From positions 1 through 64,000 of the forward strand of contig JAILJR010000192.1 in assembly GCA_024694565.1 (NCBI GenBank): 64,000 bases of DNA. Reading direction: 5' to 3'. Within the stretch, counting starts at the first letter, position 1. Every line of letters starts with the position of its first letter. Both the position numbers and the translations under genes were made by a program. The notes beneath the pieces were generated by a model that did no database searches, had not been told where the DNA came from, and was given only the letters and a program-made list of their open reading frames with translations. Shown here piece after piece: positions 15,678-23,866 of this stretch. This DNA comes from Butyrivibrio sp. (GTDB lineage Bacteria > Bacillota > Clostridia > Lachnospirales > Lachnospiraceae).

Positions 15678-16612
15678 TACTTTTTATTCCAGTACTCCTT
15701 GTTCATGGAAAAAGATCTCACAAGTCCTCCGGGGAGCTTCCTGTAATTCCTGCCCAGCTTATAGCCAAGAAATCTGCTGGCACACATAATAATATAGCCC
15801 GGTATCAGATATGCCTTCCCAATCTGTCTGAAGTGCTCGATCGTCTGCGAGACCATTTTTTTGCCCTCGGATTCTGAACTGATCGAGCCGAAAATCTCAG
15901 GATGATCCGTCTGGGACACCCCTATGTCAAAATTTCTGCTAAACTGCTGTGCGTAGCTGTAATTGTGCGAGTGTATCACCCCGGCAGTCGGCACATAGCA
16001 GATAGCATATCCCTTCTGGCAGGCAGTCCCGGCATATACCATATCCTCGTTAAAGATTGTCTTTTTTGTAAAACCGCCAAGCCTGTCAAAAATATCCCTT
16101 CTGTACATGGCACAGACGTTGGAACAGAAGTAGGTTTTTATCCCCAGCCTTCCAATGTCCGCCTGCGTCTTTTTCATCGGCTCATTTGGATAGTTGAACT
16201 TCCTTGAATATCTCTCTGCAAGATTGCAGTCAGTCTTGGGATACTGCCTTGCATAAGCGGCAGCAACATCCTCAGCAAGCACCTTGGCAAGGCTTGAAAT
16301 CAGCATCTTGTCCCTCGGAAAAGCGTCCTGCGTCATCATGAGGAAGAAATCCGCATCAGAAAGCGCAACTCCCTGATTTCTGGTATTGCCATGATCAAAT
16401 TCCGCCTTCGAAACATGTTTTAAGATAATGTTGTCATATTTTGATGTCGGATCTTCAGAAGATGAAGCCACAAGCTCCTTCCAATATTTTTCCTCCGTGT
16501 TCATTATGATTATATGAGAAGGTGCAAGTGCCTGCTTTTCAAGGTCATCTATAAGCCTGAAAAGAGAGACATCCGGTTTGTAGGTTGGAATGATTATGTC
16601 TACTGTACTCAT
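15677..16612 (-). CDS. GT2 glycosyltransferase, rhamnosyltransferase-like
   Basis: A 311-residue GT-A enzyme: VDIIIPTYKP at the N-terminus, EFDHGNTRNQG near residue 71, a motif typical of RfbF/RfbN-type rhamnosyltransferases, TQDAFP near 94 (metal-binding region) and FNEDMVYAGTACQKGY near 188. No membrane segment until a weak C-terminal hydrophobic stretch. With rmlA, rmlB and rmlC in the same locus, dTDP-rhamnose or a related deoxysugar is a reasonable donor. AAGGGA precedes the ATG. Confidence 0.88.
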   Translation of the reverse strand: MSTVDIIIPTYKPDVSLFRLIDDLEKQALAPSHIIIMNTEEKYWKELVASSSEDPTSKYDNIILKHVSKAEFDHGNTRNQGVALSDADFFLMMTQDAFPRDKMLISSLAKVLAEDVAAAYARQYPKTDCNLAERYSRKFNYPNEPMKKTQADIGRLGIKTYFCSNVCAMYRRDIFDRLGGFTKKTIFNEDMVYAGTACQKGYAICYVPTAGVIHSHNYSYAQQFSRNFDIGVSQTDHPEIFGSISSESEGKKMVSQTIEHFRQIGKAYLIPGYIIMCASRFLGYKLGRNYRKLPGGLVRSFSMNKEYWNKK

Positions 16613-16696
16613 TTTTTCCCTTCATCTCTTAGGAAATCTGCAATTCAATACAACAAGAGCCAGGCCCAAATTTTGTCCAGCCCAGCCCTATTATTT

Positions 16697-16736
16697 AGGA
16701 ACTGTATTAATGTAGATATATCTTTACACAGTTCCT
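16697..16736 (-). terminator. Hairpin downstream of the LCP gene
   Basis: AGGAACTGT (16697-16705) pairs with ACAGTTCCT (16728-16736), a perfect 9-bp stem with an AT-rich loop, 15 bases after the LCP stop codon. The following AAATAATA is not a classical U-run. Confidence 0.45.
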
Positions 16737-16751
16737 TCGTGTGAAAGAACG

Positions 16752-17906
16752 TCACTTCGTAATGTACTTGTCCACATCTGCCTGAATCTTATCGCTGTAT
16801 TTCTGTACGTCTGCTGTTACTTCATATTCTGCATCATCAAACAGGAACTGATGAAGCCACTTGACATTGCCCTTTAAGTCAACAGGAAGAACGCAGCTTC
16901 CCGCTTTGCCCATTGTACCTGTAGCACGCATTTCCTCATAAGGGAAGCCGCTGTTGTCAACAACACGGTAATTCGCTATGTTCTTAAGAAGCTCAAGTAT
17001 CTCGCTCAGATCAAGGGAGGTATAGGTCTCCTTAAATGCGCTGTTTGCAACTGCTTCAAGCTGTGAATAGCTCATCTTCTGCGCTTTGTCAAGGCATGCC
17101 ATGAGCACGGTCCTCTGCCTCTCGGCACGTTTGAAATCGTCACCCGCCGTGTATCTTATACGGCAGTAGGCTGTCGCCTGAAGTCCGTTAAGTGTCTGCA
17201 ATCCTGCGTTTGTAACGGGTGTATATTTGAGCTTCAGCTCCGTTGCCATTGTCGACTGGTAGTTGTTAAGATGCGGTATCTCAGCGTCAGTCAGCTCTAT
17301 CGGAACTCCTCCGAGTGCATCAACAACATCAGTAAGACCTCTGAATCCTATGGTTATGAAGTCCTCAATATCCATGTCAAGATTCATGTTCAGCATTGAA
17401 ATTGCCTGCTCGGGGCCACCCTGAGCATATGCTGCATTACATTTCGTGTAGGTGTCATTACTCAGGTTAAGATATGTGTCACGATATACAGAACAGAGTC
17501 TGATATCGCCGGTTGCATTGTTGATCGAAGCGATGATGATCGAGTCTGATCTGGTATTCTTGGTCAGCTCTTCCTCTCGTGAATCAACGCCGAAAAGTGC
17601 AAGATTGGTATAGCCAACCATCTGCTCATTAGTAGCAACGCCCTCGTTGATACTCTGAGAAATGACCTCCTCATTCATCTCAACCTTGCCGACCTTAGTG
17701 ACATCAACCTTGAAGAAAAGAGTATATGCCACATATACAAGTCCGCATGCGATCAGGATCTCCGCTGCCAGCAGAATAATCGCTCTGGTGTTGTTTTTCT
17801 TTTTTACCGGTGCAGCATCTGCCTCATATACAGGCTCAGGTCTTCTGTGCTGCGCAGGTCTTCTGTGCCCACTTCCCCTTGTGGGTCTGTCATCCATATT
17901 AGACAT
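16752..17906 (-). CDS. LCP (LytR-CpsA-Psr) family wall glycopolymer ligase
   Basis: A 384-residue protein with a basic, Pro/Arg-rich cytoplasmic N-terminus (1-40), one membrane segment at about 42-63 and an extracytoplasmic LCP domain. Motifs: FGVDSRE, RSDSIIIASIN, SVYRDTYL, GGPEQAISMLN, and CRIRYTAGDDFKRAERQ, which carries the Arg and Asp residues that bind the polyprenyl pyrophosphate. LCP enzymes move finished glycopolymers from the polyprenyl carrier to peptidoglycan. Its place next to the priming transferase suggests it attaches the polymer of this locus. AAGGAG is 7 bases before the ATG. Confidence 0.93.
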   Translation of the reverse strand: MSNMDDRPTRGSGHRRPAQHRRPEPVYEADAAPVKKKNNTRAIILLAAEILIACGLVYVAYTLFFKVDVTKVGKVEMNEEVISQSINEGVATNEQMVGYTNLALFGVDSREEELTKNTRSDSIIIASINNATGDIRLCSVYRDTYLNLSNDTYTKCNAAYAQGGPEQAISMLNMNLDMDIEDFITIGFRGLTDVVDALGGVPIELTDAEIPHLNNYQSTMATELKLKYTPVTNAGLQTLNGLQATAYCRIRYTAGDDFKRAERQRTVLMACLDKAQKMSYSQLEAVANSAFKETYTSLDLSEILELLKNIANYRVVDNSGFPYEEMRATGTMGKAGSCVLPVDLKGNVKWLHQFLFDDAEYEVTADVQKYSDKIQADVDKYITK

Positions 17907-18016
17907 AACTTTACTCCTTAGCCAACTAAACTTTTTTCCTTTTACTGTTTACGATGAAACAGTTCCCCTCATTTTGATTTTACCTCAAATTTCAACTTAT
18001 TTAAACATAAATCAGG

Positions 18017-19423
18017 TCAGTATGCATTCTTATTTACAAAACCATGCCGTATAGTTCCGATCATGATCTTGAGGTCGAATGCCATGCTCCAGTTCTCAAT
18101 GTAGTAAATGTCGTAGTCTATCCTCTTACGGATGGATGTGTCCCCTCTGTAGCCGTTGATCTGCGCCCAGCCCGTAAGTCCGGGTCTCACCTGGTGCTTG
18201 ACCATATATCTGGGTATCTGCTCCTTAAACTTCTCAACAAACTGAGGCCTCTCAGGTCTTGGGCCCACCAGAGACATCTGTCCGATAAAGATGTTAAAGA
18301 ACTGCGGCATCTCATCTATACTCGTCCGCCTCAGAAAAGCTCCGATCCCCGTAACTCTCGGATCGCCCTTCGTGGTCCAGCCCTTTTTCTCATCAGCAGC
18401 TGTCTGAACCTTCATGGTCCTGAACTTGTACATCATGAAGGGCACTCCGTTAAGACCTATTCTCTCCTGCTTGAAAATAATGGGTCCGGGGCTCGTAAGC
18501 TTGACCCCTATGGCAGCTGCTGCCATGATCGGTGAAAACAGTATGATCGCAAATAAAGATCCGATGATATCAACCAGTCTCTTGGAATATTTGTTGAACG
18601 AATTGGTAAGCGGAACATAGCGAATGTTTATGACCGGCAGTCCCTGAACATCCTCAGTGTATGGATTGCTCGGGAAAAGAGATGAATAATCCGGGATAAA
18701 CTTGGTGTGAACTCCGGATTTCTCGCACTTATCCACCAGCTCCTCCAGCCTGTCATAGTAGTCCAGCGGAAGCGTTATCGTAATCTCATCATAGTTGTTG
18801 TGCTCAAGATAATCTTCGAGCTGATCGATCTTTCCGACCACCTTCACGCCGTGATAGCTTGTACCAACCGGAACAAAATCATCAAGTACGCCTGCCACAA
18901 TATATCCCCACTGAGGGTTGTCCAGAATCCTGCTTATATACGCCTCAGCGGCTCTGGAATACCCTACAAGCAGGATATGCTTGATGTTATAGCCTTTTTT
19001 CCTTATATACCTCAGAAACTTCCTGAGAAGCCAGTGCGCAATAGTAGTCAGAACAATGTTCAGGATAAAGAAGATAAATATCATCGACCTGGAAAAGTCC
19101 GGCTGGTTGATTATGTACAGAACAACCAGAAAGCCGATGACGCCCATCACATTGGCCTGAACAATATCCACAAACTCATTCCATAGCCGCAGCGCCCTCC
19201 TTGAGGTATAGAGCTGCACCATGTAATAAAGAAGAAGATAACACGGAACAAGAAAATAGAGCGCAGAAAAGTAGACTTCCGGGGGGAGATGCCCTCCGGG
19301 GGCCTTATCTGCGAAAACCGATTCAAATTTTAAATAATAGGACAGCGCATAGGATCCGACCACCAAAATGCCATCAACTATGACATGTGCCCTATTTAAA
19401 TGCACCTGATTATCTTTGATCAC
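18017..19423 (-). CDS. Undecaprenyl-phosphate sugar phosphotransferase (WcaJ/ExoY type)
   Basis: A 468-residue polyprenyl glycosylphosphotransferase. Four to five N-terminal membrane segments (to about residue 135), a CoA-binding-like middle domain (VGYSRAAEAY near 152) and the C-terminal catalytic domain from about 280: KFRTMKV, SIDEMPQFFNI, LVGPRPERP and VRPGLTGWAQI. It transfers a hexose-1-phosphate to undecaprenyl phosphate, the first step of surface polymer synthesis. The start is a GTG without a clear ribosome site. It stands directly upstream of the LCP gene, so priming and wall attachment are encoded together. Confidence 0.93.
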   Translation of the reverse strand: MIKDNQVHLNRAHVIVDGILVVGSYALSYYLKFESVFADKAPGGHLPPEVYFSALYFLVPCYLLLYYMVQLYTSRRALRLWNEFVDIVQANVMGVIGFLVVLYIINQPDFSRSMIFIFFILNIVLTTIAHWLLRKFLRYIRKKGYNIKHILLVGYSRAAEAYISRILDNPQWGYIVAGVLDDFVPVGTSYHGVKVVGKIDQLEDYLEHNNYDEITITLPLDYYDRLEELVDKCEKSGVHTKFIPDYSSLFPSNPYTEDVQGLPVINIRYVPLTNSFNKYSKRLVDIIGSLFAIILFSPIMAAAAIGVKLTSPGPIIFKQERIGLNGVPFMMYKFRTMKVQTAADEKKGWTTKGDPRVTGIGAFLRRTSIDEMPQFFNIFIGQMSLVGPRPERPQFVEKFKEQIPRYMVKHQVRPGLTGWAQINGYRGDTSIRKRIDYDIYYIENWSMAFDLKIMIGTIRHGFVNKNAY

Positions 19424-19483
19424 TGTATTAAACCAAAACTGTCTCCCAACAACAACTTCACAAACATTCTATACCAAAATCAC

Positions 19484-20449
19484 TTAAATTGAAAGCGCCC
19501 GCCTTGCGCAATTTACCCACAGCTCAATCTGGAGCCGGAAAGCATTGAGCAATTCTGTCTTTCCGAACCTGACTTTTCTGTCAGAATGCTGTATTATCTT
19601 TTTAAGCCCGGATATAAGGCCCTTTACATGTGCCTTTCCAAGTCCCCTTTTTGAGTAAAACACATGCTTTATCAATAATCCGGCAATAATAAGCGGAAGA
19701 TTCAGAAGCATCTGCAATACCGGCATGTTCTTATATATCAGGTAAATATTGTTCCCAGCAGTCAGCTCAACCTTGAAATCGTTGTACCTTGAGCCGCTGG
19801 AGGCACTGGCAGCATGATAGACTATCGCCCCCGGCTCCATTACGTTTGCATAGCCCTTGAGCCTTGCCCTGTAGCCGATATCGATGTCCTCAAGGTAGCA
19901 GAAGTGCACATCGTCAAAATATCCCACTTCATCGAAGCACTCTTTCCTGTAGATAGCAGCGCCTGCACATGCGGCTGTGATGGCCTCCCTCACCGAAAAC
20001 CTGTGACAGTCCTGATCTCTTGCCGGCGAAAATGCCCATCCAAGCGAACAGTACAGATCTCCGGCATCGTCGATATTATGGGGTTCCTTCATCTGCAGAA
20101 GCTTTGCCTGTGCGGAAAAGAGCTTCTTGTTTCTCTCCATGATGTATATGAGCCGCTCAACAGCCCTCTCGTCACACATAGTGTCGTTGTTGAGCAAAAA
20201 GACATATCTGCTGTCCGCATCCTTTATTCCAACATTTACCGCATTGGCAAAGCCGGTATTCTCGGGAAGCTCTATCACATGTACCTCCGGAAACCTCTTT
20301 CGCAAAAACTCCACACTTCCGTCAACAGAGCCGTTGTCGACTACTGTTACGGAAAAGTTCTTGAAGCTCTGCTTGCGAAGGCTCCGCAGGCATCCGTCCA
20401 GATGATTTTTCCCGTTATAGTTTGGTATTATTACTGTCAGCATTTCCAT
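19484..20449 (-). CDS. GT2 glycosyltransferase
   Basis: A 321-residue GT-A glycosyltransferase: LTVIIPNYNGK at the start, VDNGSVDGS near 38, FLLNNDT near 95 (metal-binding Asp), and LEDIDIGYRARLKGY near 195, all classic for rhamnosyl or other hexosyl GT2 enzymes. A hydrophobic stretch near 255 may be a membrane contact. The start at 20449 has AGAGGA 9 bases upstream and replaces an upstream ATG with no site. It lies between the priming transferase and another GT2. Confidence 0.88.
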   Translation of the reverse strand: MEMLTVIIPNYNGKNHLDGCLRSLRKQSFKNFSVTVVDNGSVDGSVEFLRKRFPEVHVIELPENTGFANAVNVGIKDADSRYVFLLNNDTMCDERAVERLIYIMERNKKLFSAQAKLLQMKEPHNIDDAGDLYCSLGWAFSPARDQDCHRFSVREAITAACAGAAIYRKECFDEVGYFDDVHFCYLEDIDIGYRARLKGYANVMEPGAIVYHAASASSGSRYNDFKVELTAGNNIYLIYKNMPVLQMLLNLPLIIAGLLIKHVFYSKRGLGKAHVKGLISGLKKIIQHSDRKVRFGKTELLNAFRLQIELWVNCARRALSI

Positions 20450-20530
20450 TGACAGGTTTCCTCTCATCGATCTTTATGATGTTGAAATCAAAAGTCACCT
20501 TTATTGCAAGCTACTTATCCGTTCCCCGAA

Positions 20531-20606
20531 TTACTTTGTGCCAGGGTAAAGTAACTTCTGCATTACACAAGCCGCCGGACAAAAGCCCTGGCGGGTCATT
20601 ACATAT
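20531..20606. repeat. Intergenic hairpins, possible repeat-family member
   Basis: Two palindromes lie in the 177-base gap: TTACTTT/AAAGTAA (20531-20554) and a GCCGCCGG/CCTGGCGGG pair around CAAAAGC (about 20570-20598). On the minus strand the second contains GGGCTTTTGTC, which resembles the right end of the repeat at 58936-59014. Membership is tentative. Confidence 0.35.
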
Positions 20607-20626
20607 ATAGCAAAAAACGCTTCAGT

Positions 20627-22006
20627 TCAGATTCTCAAAACCATCCCAGGGTCCCACAGGATACGGTATCCAAGCTTTTTTACCTCACCGGCAAAATCAA
20701 GGCTCAGCCTCCTTACCTCCTCGGGGCTTTTGCCTGCAAGGAGCAGCTCGCCCTCCCTGTATTTTTCTTCCGTTAACCTTTCAAAAACTGGTATAAGCTC
20801 TTTTCGCAAAAGTACACATCGAAGATCCACCGCAAAGGCGTCCTGAGTAAGAACTGCCCTGTGCTGCAGTCCTCCGCTGTAGCCTTCAAAGAGCCCCTCA
20901 AAGACTACCCTTCCTTCCTTTGTGTACATTCCACCTGCCAGCCTGTTCCTGCGGTTTAACAGCTTTCCTCCCACACACCCGATGTCGGGTCTTGCGCTAA
21001 AGACATCCGGCTCGTACTCAACCCTGTAAAAGCCCACATGCGGAAGCTGTTCCACCCTTCCGCTTATTCCGTTTTCAGAAAGAAAGGCCTCAAGCACTCT
21101 CTGTCCGGCTTCATAGGCATATGTCTTGCTCCCCGGATTGGCAGCCGTCGACTGGCTGTGACACCTCCAGTGGTACAAAACCCTGTCGATATGCACTATC
21201 TGCGCCCCTGAATCAGGCGTCTTAAGAGCTGCCTCGGCACATGCCCGCAGGATCAGGTCATAGTCCTGTGCACCGTCAAAGCTGCCCCTCTCCTTTAATC
21301 TCTTTATCACATCTGCCCTTATCATCGTGAAATGACATATATAGTTATTGGACAGTAAATAATCCATGTTAAAAGAAGGCTTTTGATGGTGCTCATAAAA
21401 CCTTCCCGTATCAGCGTCAAACTTATCCTCATCGGAGTAGATAAGCCGGATCGGACAGTCAGAAAAACGCGAAAGCCTGTTCTTTTTCATGCTCCTTCTG
21501 ATCACGCGGGACATCTCGTAGAGAGCATCGCTTGTCAGAAGGTCGTCGTGGTCAAGAAGGCCTATATAATCACCGGTGGCTTTTTCAATGCCGCGGTTGG
21601 TATTTTCAGAAATCCCGTCGTTTTTTCCAAGATAAAAGTATTTGATCCTCGGATCAGTCTTTGTGTACTCTTCTGCAGCCGCAAGCGGTGATGGCGAAGC
21701 ATCCGCAAGGACCAGCTCCCAGTTCCCGTAGCTCTGCGCCGAAACAGATTCTATCATTTCCCGAAGATACTTTTCCGGGGTATTAAAAAGAGGTACCACA
21801 ATGCCAAAACGCACCGTGTTACCCGCTTCTGCAAGAAGTCTATACTCCTTTTTCTGCTCCTTTAAGGCTGCATCTGAGACCGGGACAAAAGTATAATTCT
21901 CATTCCGGTTGTCATGGAGTCTTTCAAGGGCAGCAAAAAATGCGGCCCTCAAACCATTGCGCTTATAATATGCAATTGTCTTTTGGACCGCATTTTTAAT
22001 TCCCAT
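20627..22006 (-). CDS. GT2 glycosyltransferase with a truncated second domain
   Basis: A 459-residue protein. Residues about 65-320 are a full GT2 domain (FGIVVPLFNTPEKYL, GLLDHDDLL, YSDEDKFD, YHWRCHSQS). The C-terminal 130 residues (from GCVGGKLLNRR) resemble only the second half of the second GT2 domain of the protein at 23867-25918; the nucleotide-binding half is missing. So the second domain is probably not catalytic. It lies between pgm and a single-domain GT2. AAAGG precedes the ATG. Confidence 0.87.
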   Translation of the reverse strand: MGIKNAVQKTIAYYKRNGLRAAFFAALERLHDNRNENYTFVPVSDAALKEQKKEYRLLAEAGNTVRFGIVVPLFNTPEKYLREMIESVSAQSYGNWELVLADASPSPLAAAEEYTKTDPRIKYFYLGKNDGISENTNRGIEKATGDYIGLLDHDDLLTSDALYEMSRVIRRSMKKNRLSRFSDCPIRLIYSDEDKFDADTGRFYEHHQKPSFNMDYLLSNNYICHFTMIRADVIKRLKERGSFDGAQDYDLILRACAEAALKTPDSGAQIVHIDRVLYHWRCHSQSTAANPGSKTYAYEAGQRVLEAFLSENGISGRVEQLPHVGFYRVEYEPDVFSARPDIGCVGGKLLNRRNRLAGGMYTKEGRVVFEGLFEGYSGGLQHRAVLTQDAFAVDLRCVLLRKELIPVFERLTEEKYREGELLLAGKSPEEVRRLSLDFAGEVKKLGYRILWDPGMVLRI

Positions 22007-22029
22007 AAAAAGCCTTTATGTTTTTATTA

Positions 22030-23772
22030 TTACTGTTCTACTACCTCTTTTACAGCAGCTGTGAGCTCATCAAGAAGCTTTGCTGAATCATCCAGATCCT
22101 TGCCCTTTACGCCCATGTAGAACTTGATCTTGGGCTCTGTTCCCGAAGGTCTTGCACAGCACCATGCGTCATTGTCAAGCTCGAAGTAAAGAACGTTTGA
22201 AGTAGGAAGACCTGTATCGGTCTCCTCTCCGGTTGCCATGTCCACCATCTTGTGAGTCTTGTAATCACGGAACTCAAGAACCTTCCACTGACCAAGCTCC
22301 TTTGGAGGATTGCTGCGAAGCTTGTCCATAAGTGCTGCAATCTGCTCAGCGCCCTCTTTGCCCTTCATGGTAATGGAGTACTGGCCCTCTCTGTAATAGC
22401 CGTATTTCTCGTACAGGTCGATCATTGCATCCCATACAGTCTTGCCCTGTTTCTTGTAGAAAGCAGCAAGCTCGCAGAGCATCATAACAGCAACGACCGC
22501 ATCCTTATCCCTGGCATGTGTTCCGGCAAGGCATCCGTAGGACTCCTCGAGACCGAATACATAGTTATAGTGCTGCTCAGCCTGTTCAAAGAGCTTGATC
22601 TGCTCACCGATGTACTTAAAGCCTGTAAGAACCTCGATGTACTTAAGGCCATAGTACTCAGCAACTGCCTTGGCCATGTTTGTGGTAACGATTGTGGTAA
22701 CAAATGCAGGATTTTCAGGCATTGTATTTGTTGCCTCATCCTCTCTCAAAATGTAATCGCCGATGAGCATTCCGGACATGTTACCTGTGAAAGCAACATA
22801 TTCGCCGGTCTTCGAATCCTTTGCATAGATTCCGAGACGGTCTGCGTCAGGGTCTGTTGCGAGAACGATGTCTGCATCCTTCTCCTTAGCCAGCTTAAGA
22901 GCAAGCTCAAATGCCTTGGGATCCTCGGGGTTAGGATACTCAAGTGTAGTGAAATCAGGATCAGGAAGCTCCTGCTCCGGAACAACATATACGTTCTTGA
23001 ATCCGAGCTCCTTGAGGACACGTCTTACAGGGATATTTCCTGTTCCGTGGAAAGGAGTATAAACGATGGTAAATTTGTCTGCCATCTCATCAATGACATC
23101 CTGGTGGATGATCTGCTTCTTGAGCTCGATCATGTACTTGTCGTCGATATCCTCGCCGAATGTAACGTACAGTCCCTGAGCAATAGCATCCTCCTTGGAC
23201 ATTGTCTTTACATCATGATAGTCTGTTATGGCAACGACCTCACTGATGATACCTGTGTCATGAGGTGGTGTTACCTGGGCGCCGTCCTCCCAGTAAACCT
23301 TGTAGCCGTTGTACTCAGGCGGATTGTGAGAAGCTGTGATCATGACACCTGCGATACATCTGAACTCCCTGAGCGCGAAAGAAAGCTCGGGTGTGGGACG
23401 GAGCATATCGCTGACATATGCCTTGATGCCGTTGGCTGCGAGGCAAAGTGCTGTCTCGTCAGCAAATTCAGGAGAAAACTTTCTGCAATCAAAAGAAATA
23501 GCAACACCTTTTTTGGCTGCATCCGGGCCGCCGTTCTTTTTGATATAATTGGCAAGTCCCTGTGTAGCCTTGCGCACAGTGTACTTGTTCATTCTGTTTG
23601 TACCTGCACCGATGACACCACGAAGTCCGCCTGTACCGAATTCAAGCTCTCTGTAGAACCTGTCTTCAACCTCTGCCTCGTCATTGCGGATCGAAAGGAG
23701 CTCATTTTTGGTCTCCTCATCGAAGTAATCATCATTTAACCAGTATTCCAGTTGCTTTGTTGCTTCGCTCAT
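22030..23772 (-). CDS. Phosphoglucomutase/phosphomannomutase (alpha-PGM type)
   Basis: A 580-residue alpha-D-phosphohexomutase. The phosphoserine loop is TASHNP (Ser near 148), the metal loop DPDADR near 310 and the sugar-phosphate loop ARPSGTEPKIKFY near the C-terminus; GLRGVIGAGTNRMN marks the N-terminus. It interconverts glucose-6-phosphate and glucose-1-phosphate, the substrate for rmlA and UDP-glucose synthesis, which explains its place among glycosyltransferases. A consensus-like promoter lies directly upstream, so it can be transcribed alone. TAGGAGG is 7 bases before the ATG. Confidence 0.95.
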   Translation of the reverse strand: MSEATKQLEYWLNDDYFDEETKNELLSIRNDEAEVEDRFYRELEFGTGGLRGVIGAGTNRMNKYTVRKATQGLANYIKKNGGPDAAKKGVAISFDCRKFSPEFADETALCLAANGIKAYVSDMLRPTPELSFALREFRCIAGVMITASHNPPEYNGYKVYWEDGAQVTPPHDTGIISEVVAITDYHDVKTMSKEDAIAQGLYVTFGEDIDDKYMIELKKQIIHQDVIDEMADKFTIVYTPFHGTGNIPVRRVLKELGFKNVYVVPEQELPDPDFTTLEYPNPEDPKAFELALKLAKEKDADIVLATDPDADRLGIYAKDSKTGEYVAFTGNMSGMLIGDYILREDEATNTMPENPAFVTTIVTTNMAKAVAEYYGLKYIEVLTGFKYIGEQIKLFEQAEQHYNYVFGLEESYGCLAGTHARDKDAVVAVMMLCELAAFYKKQGKTVWDAMIDLYEKYGYYREGQYSITMKGKEGAEQIAALMDKLRSNPPKELGQWKVLEFRDYKTHKMVDMATGEETDTGLPTSNVLYFELDNDAWCCARPSGTEPKIKFYMGVKGKDLDDSAKLLDELTAAVKEVVEQ

Positions 23773-23826
23773 GCTCTTTCCTCCTAGTTTTACGCAATAT
23801 AATACTAAGTTGTAAATGGTTCCTTA

Positions 23827-23855
23827 ATCATATCATAAATTGTAAAATGTGACAA
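23827..23855 (-). promoter_or_regulatory. Promoter of the phosphohexomutase gene
   Basis: On the minus strand TTGTCA (23850-23855), 17-base spacer, TATGAT (23827-23832). The start site would be about 48 bases before the ATG. The -35 lies within 20 bases of the upstream GT2 stop codon. Confidence 0.72.
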
Positions 23856-23866
23856 TTCTGTTGTAA

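Noticed and set aside
22252-23739. A 495-residue forward open frame opposite the phosphohexomutase
   Set aside because: Its Cys/Val/Leu-rich translation is the mirror of a well-conserved gene; long antisense frames arise from that gene's codon usage.
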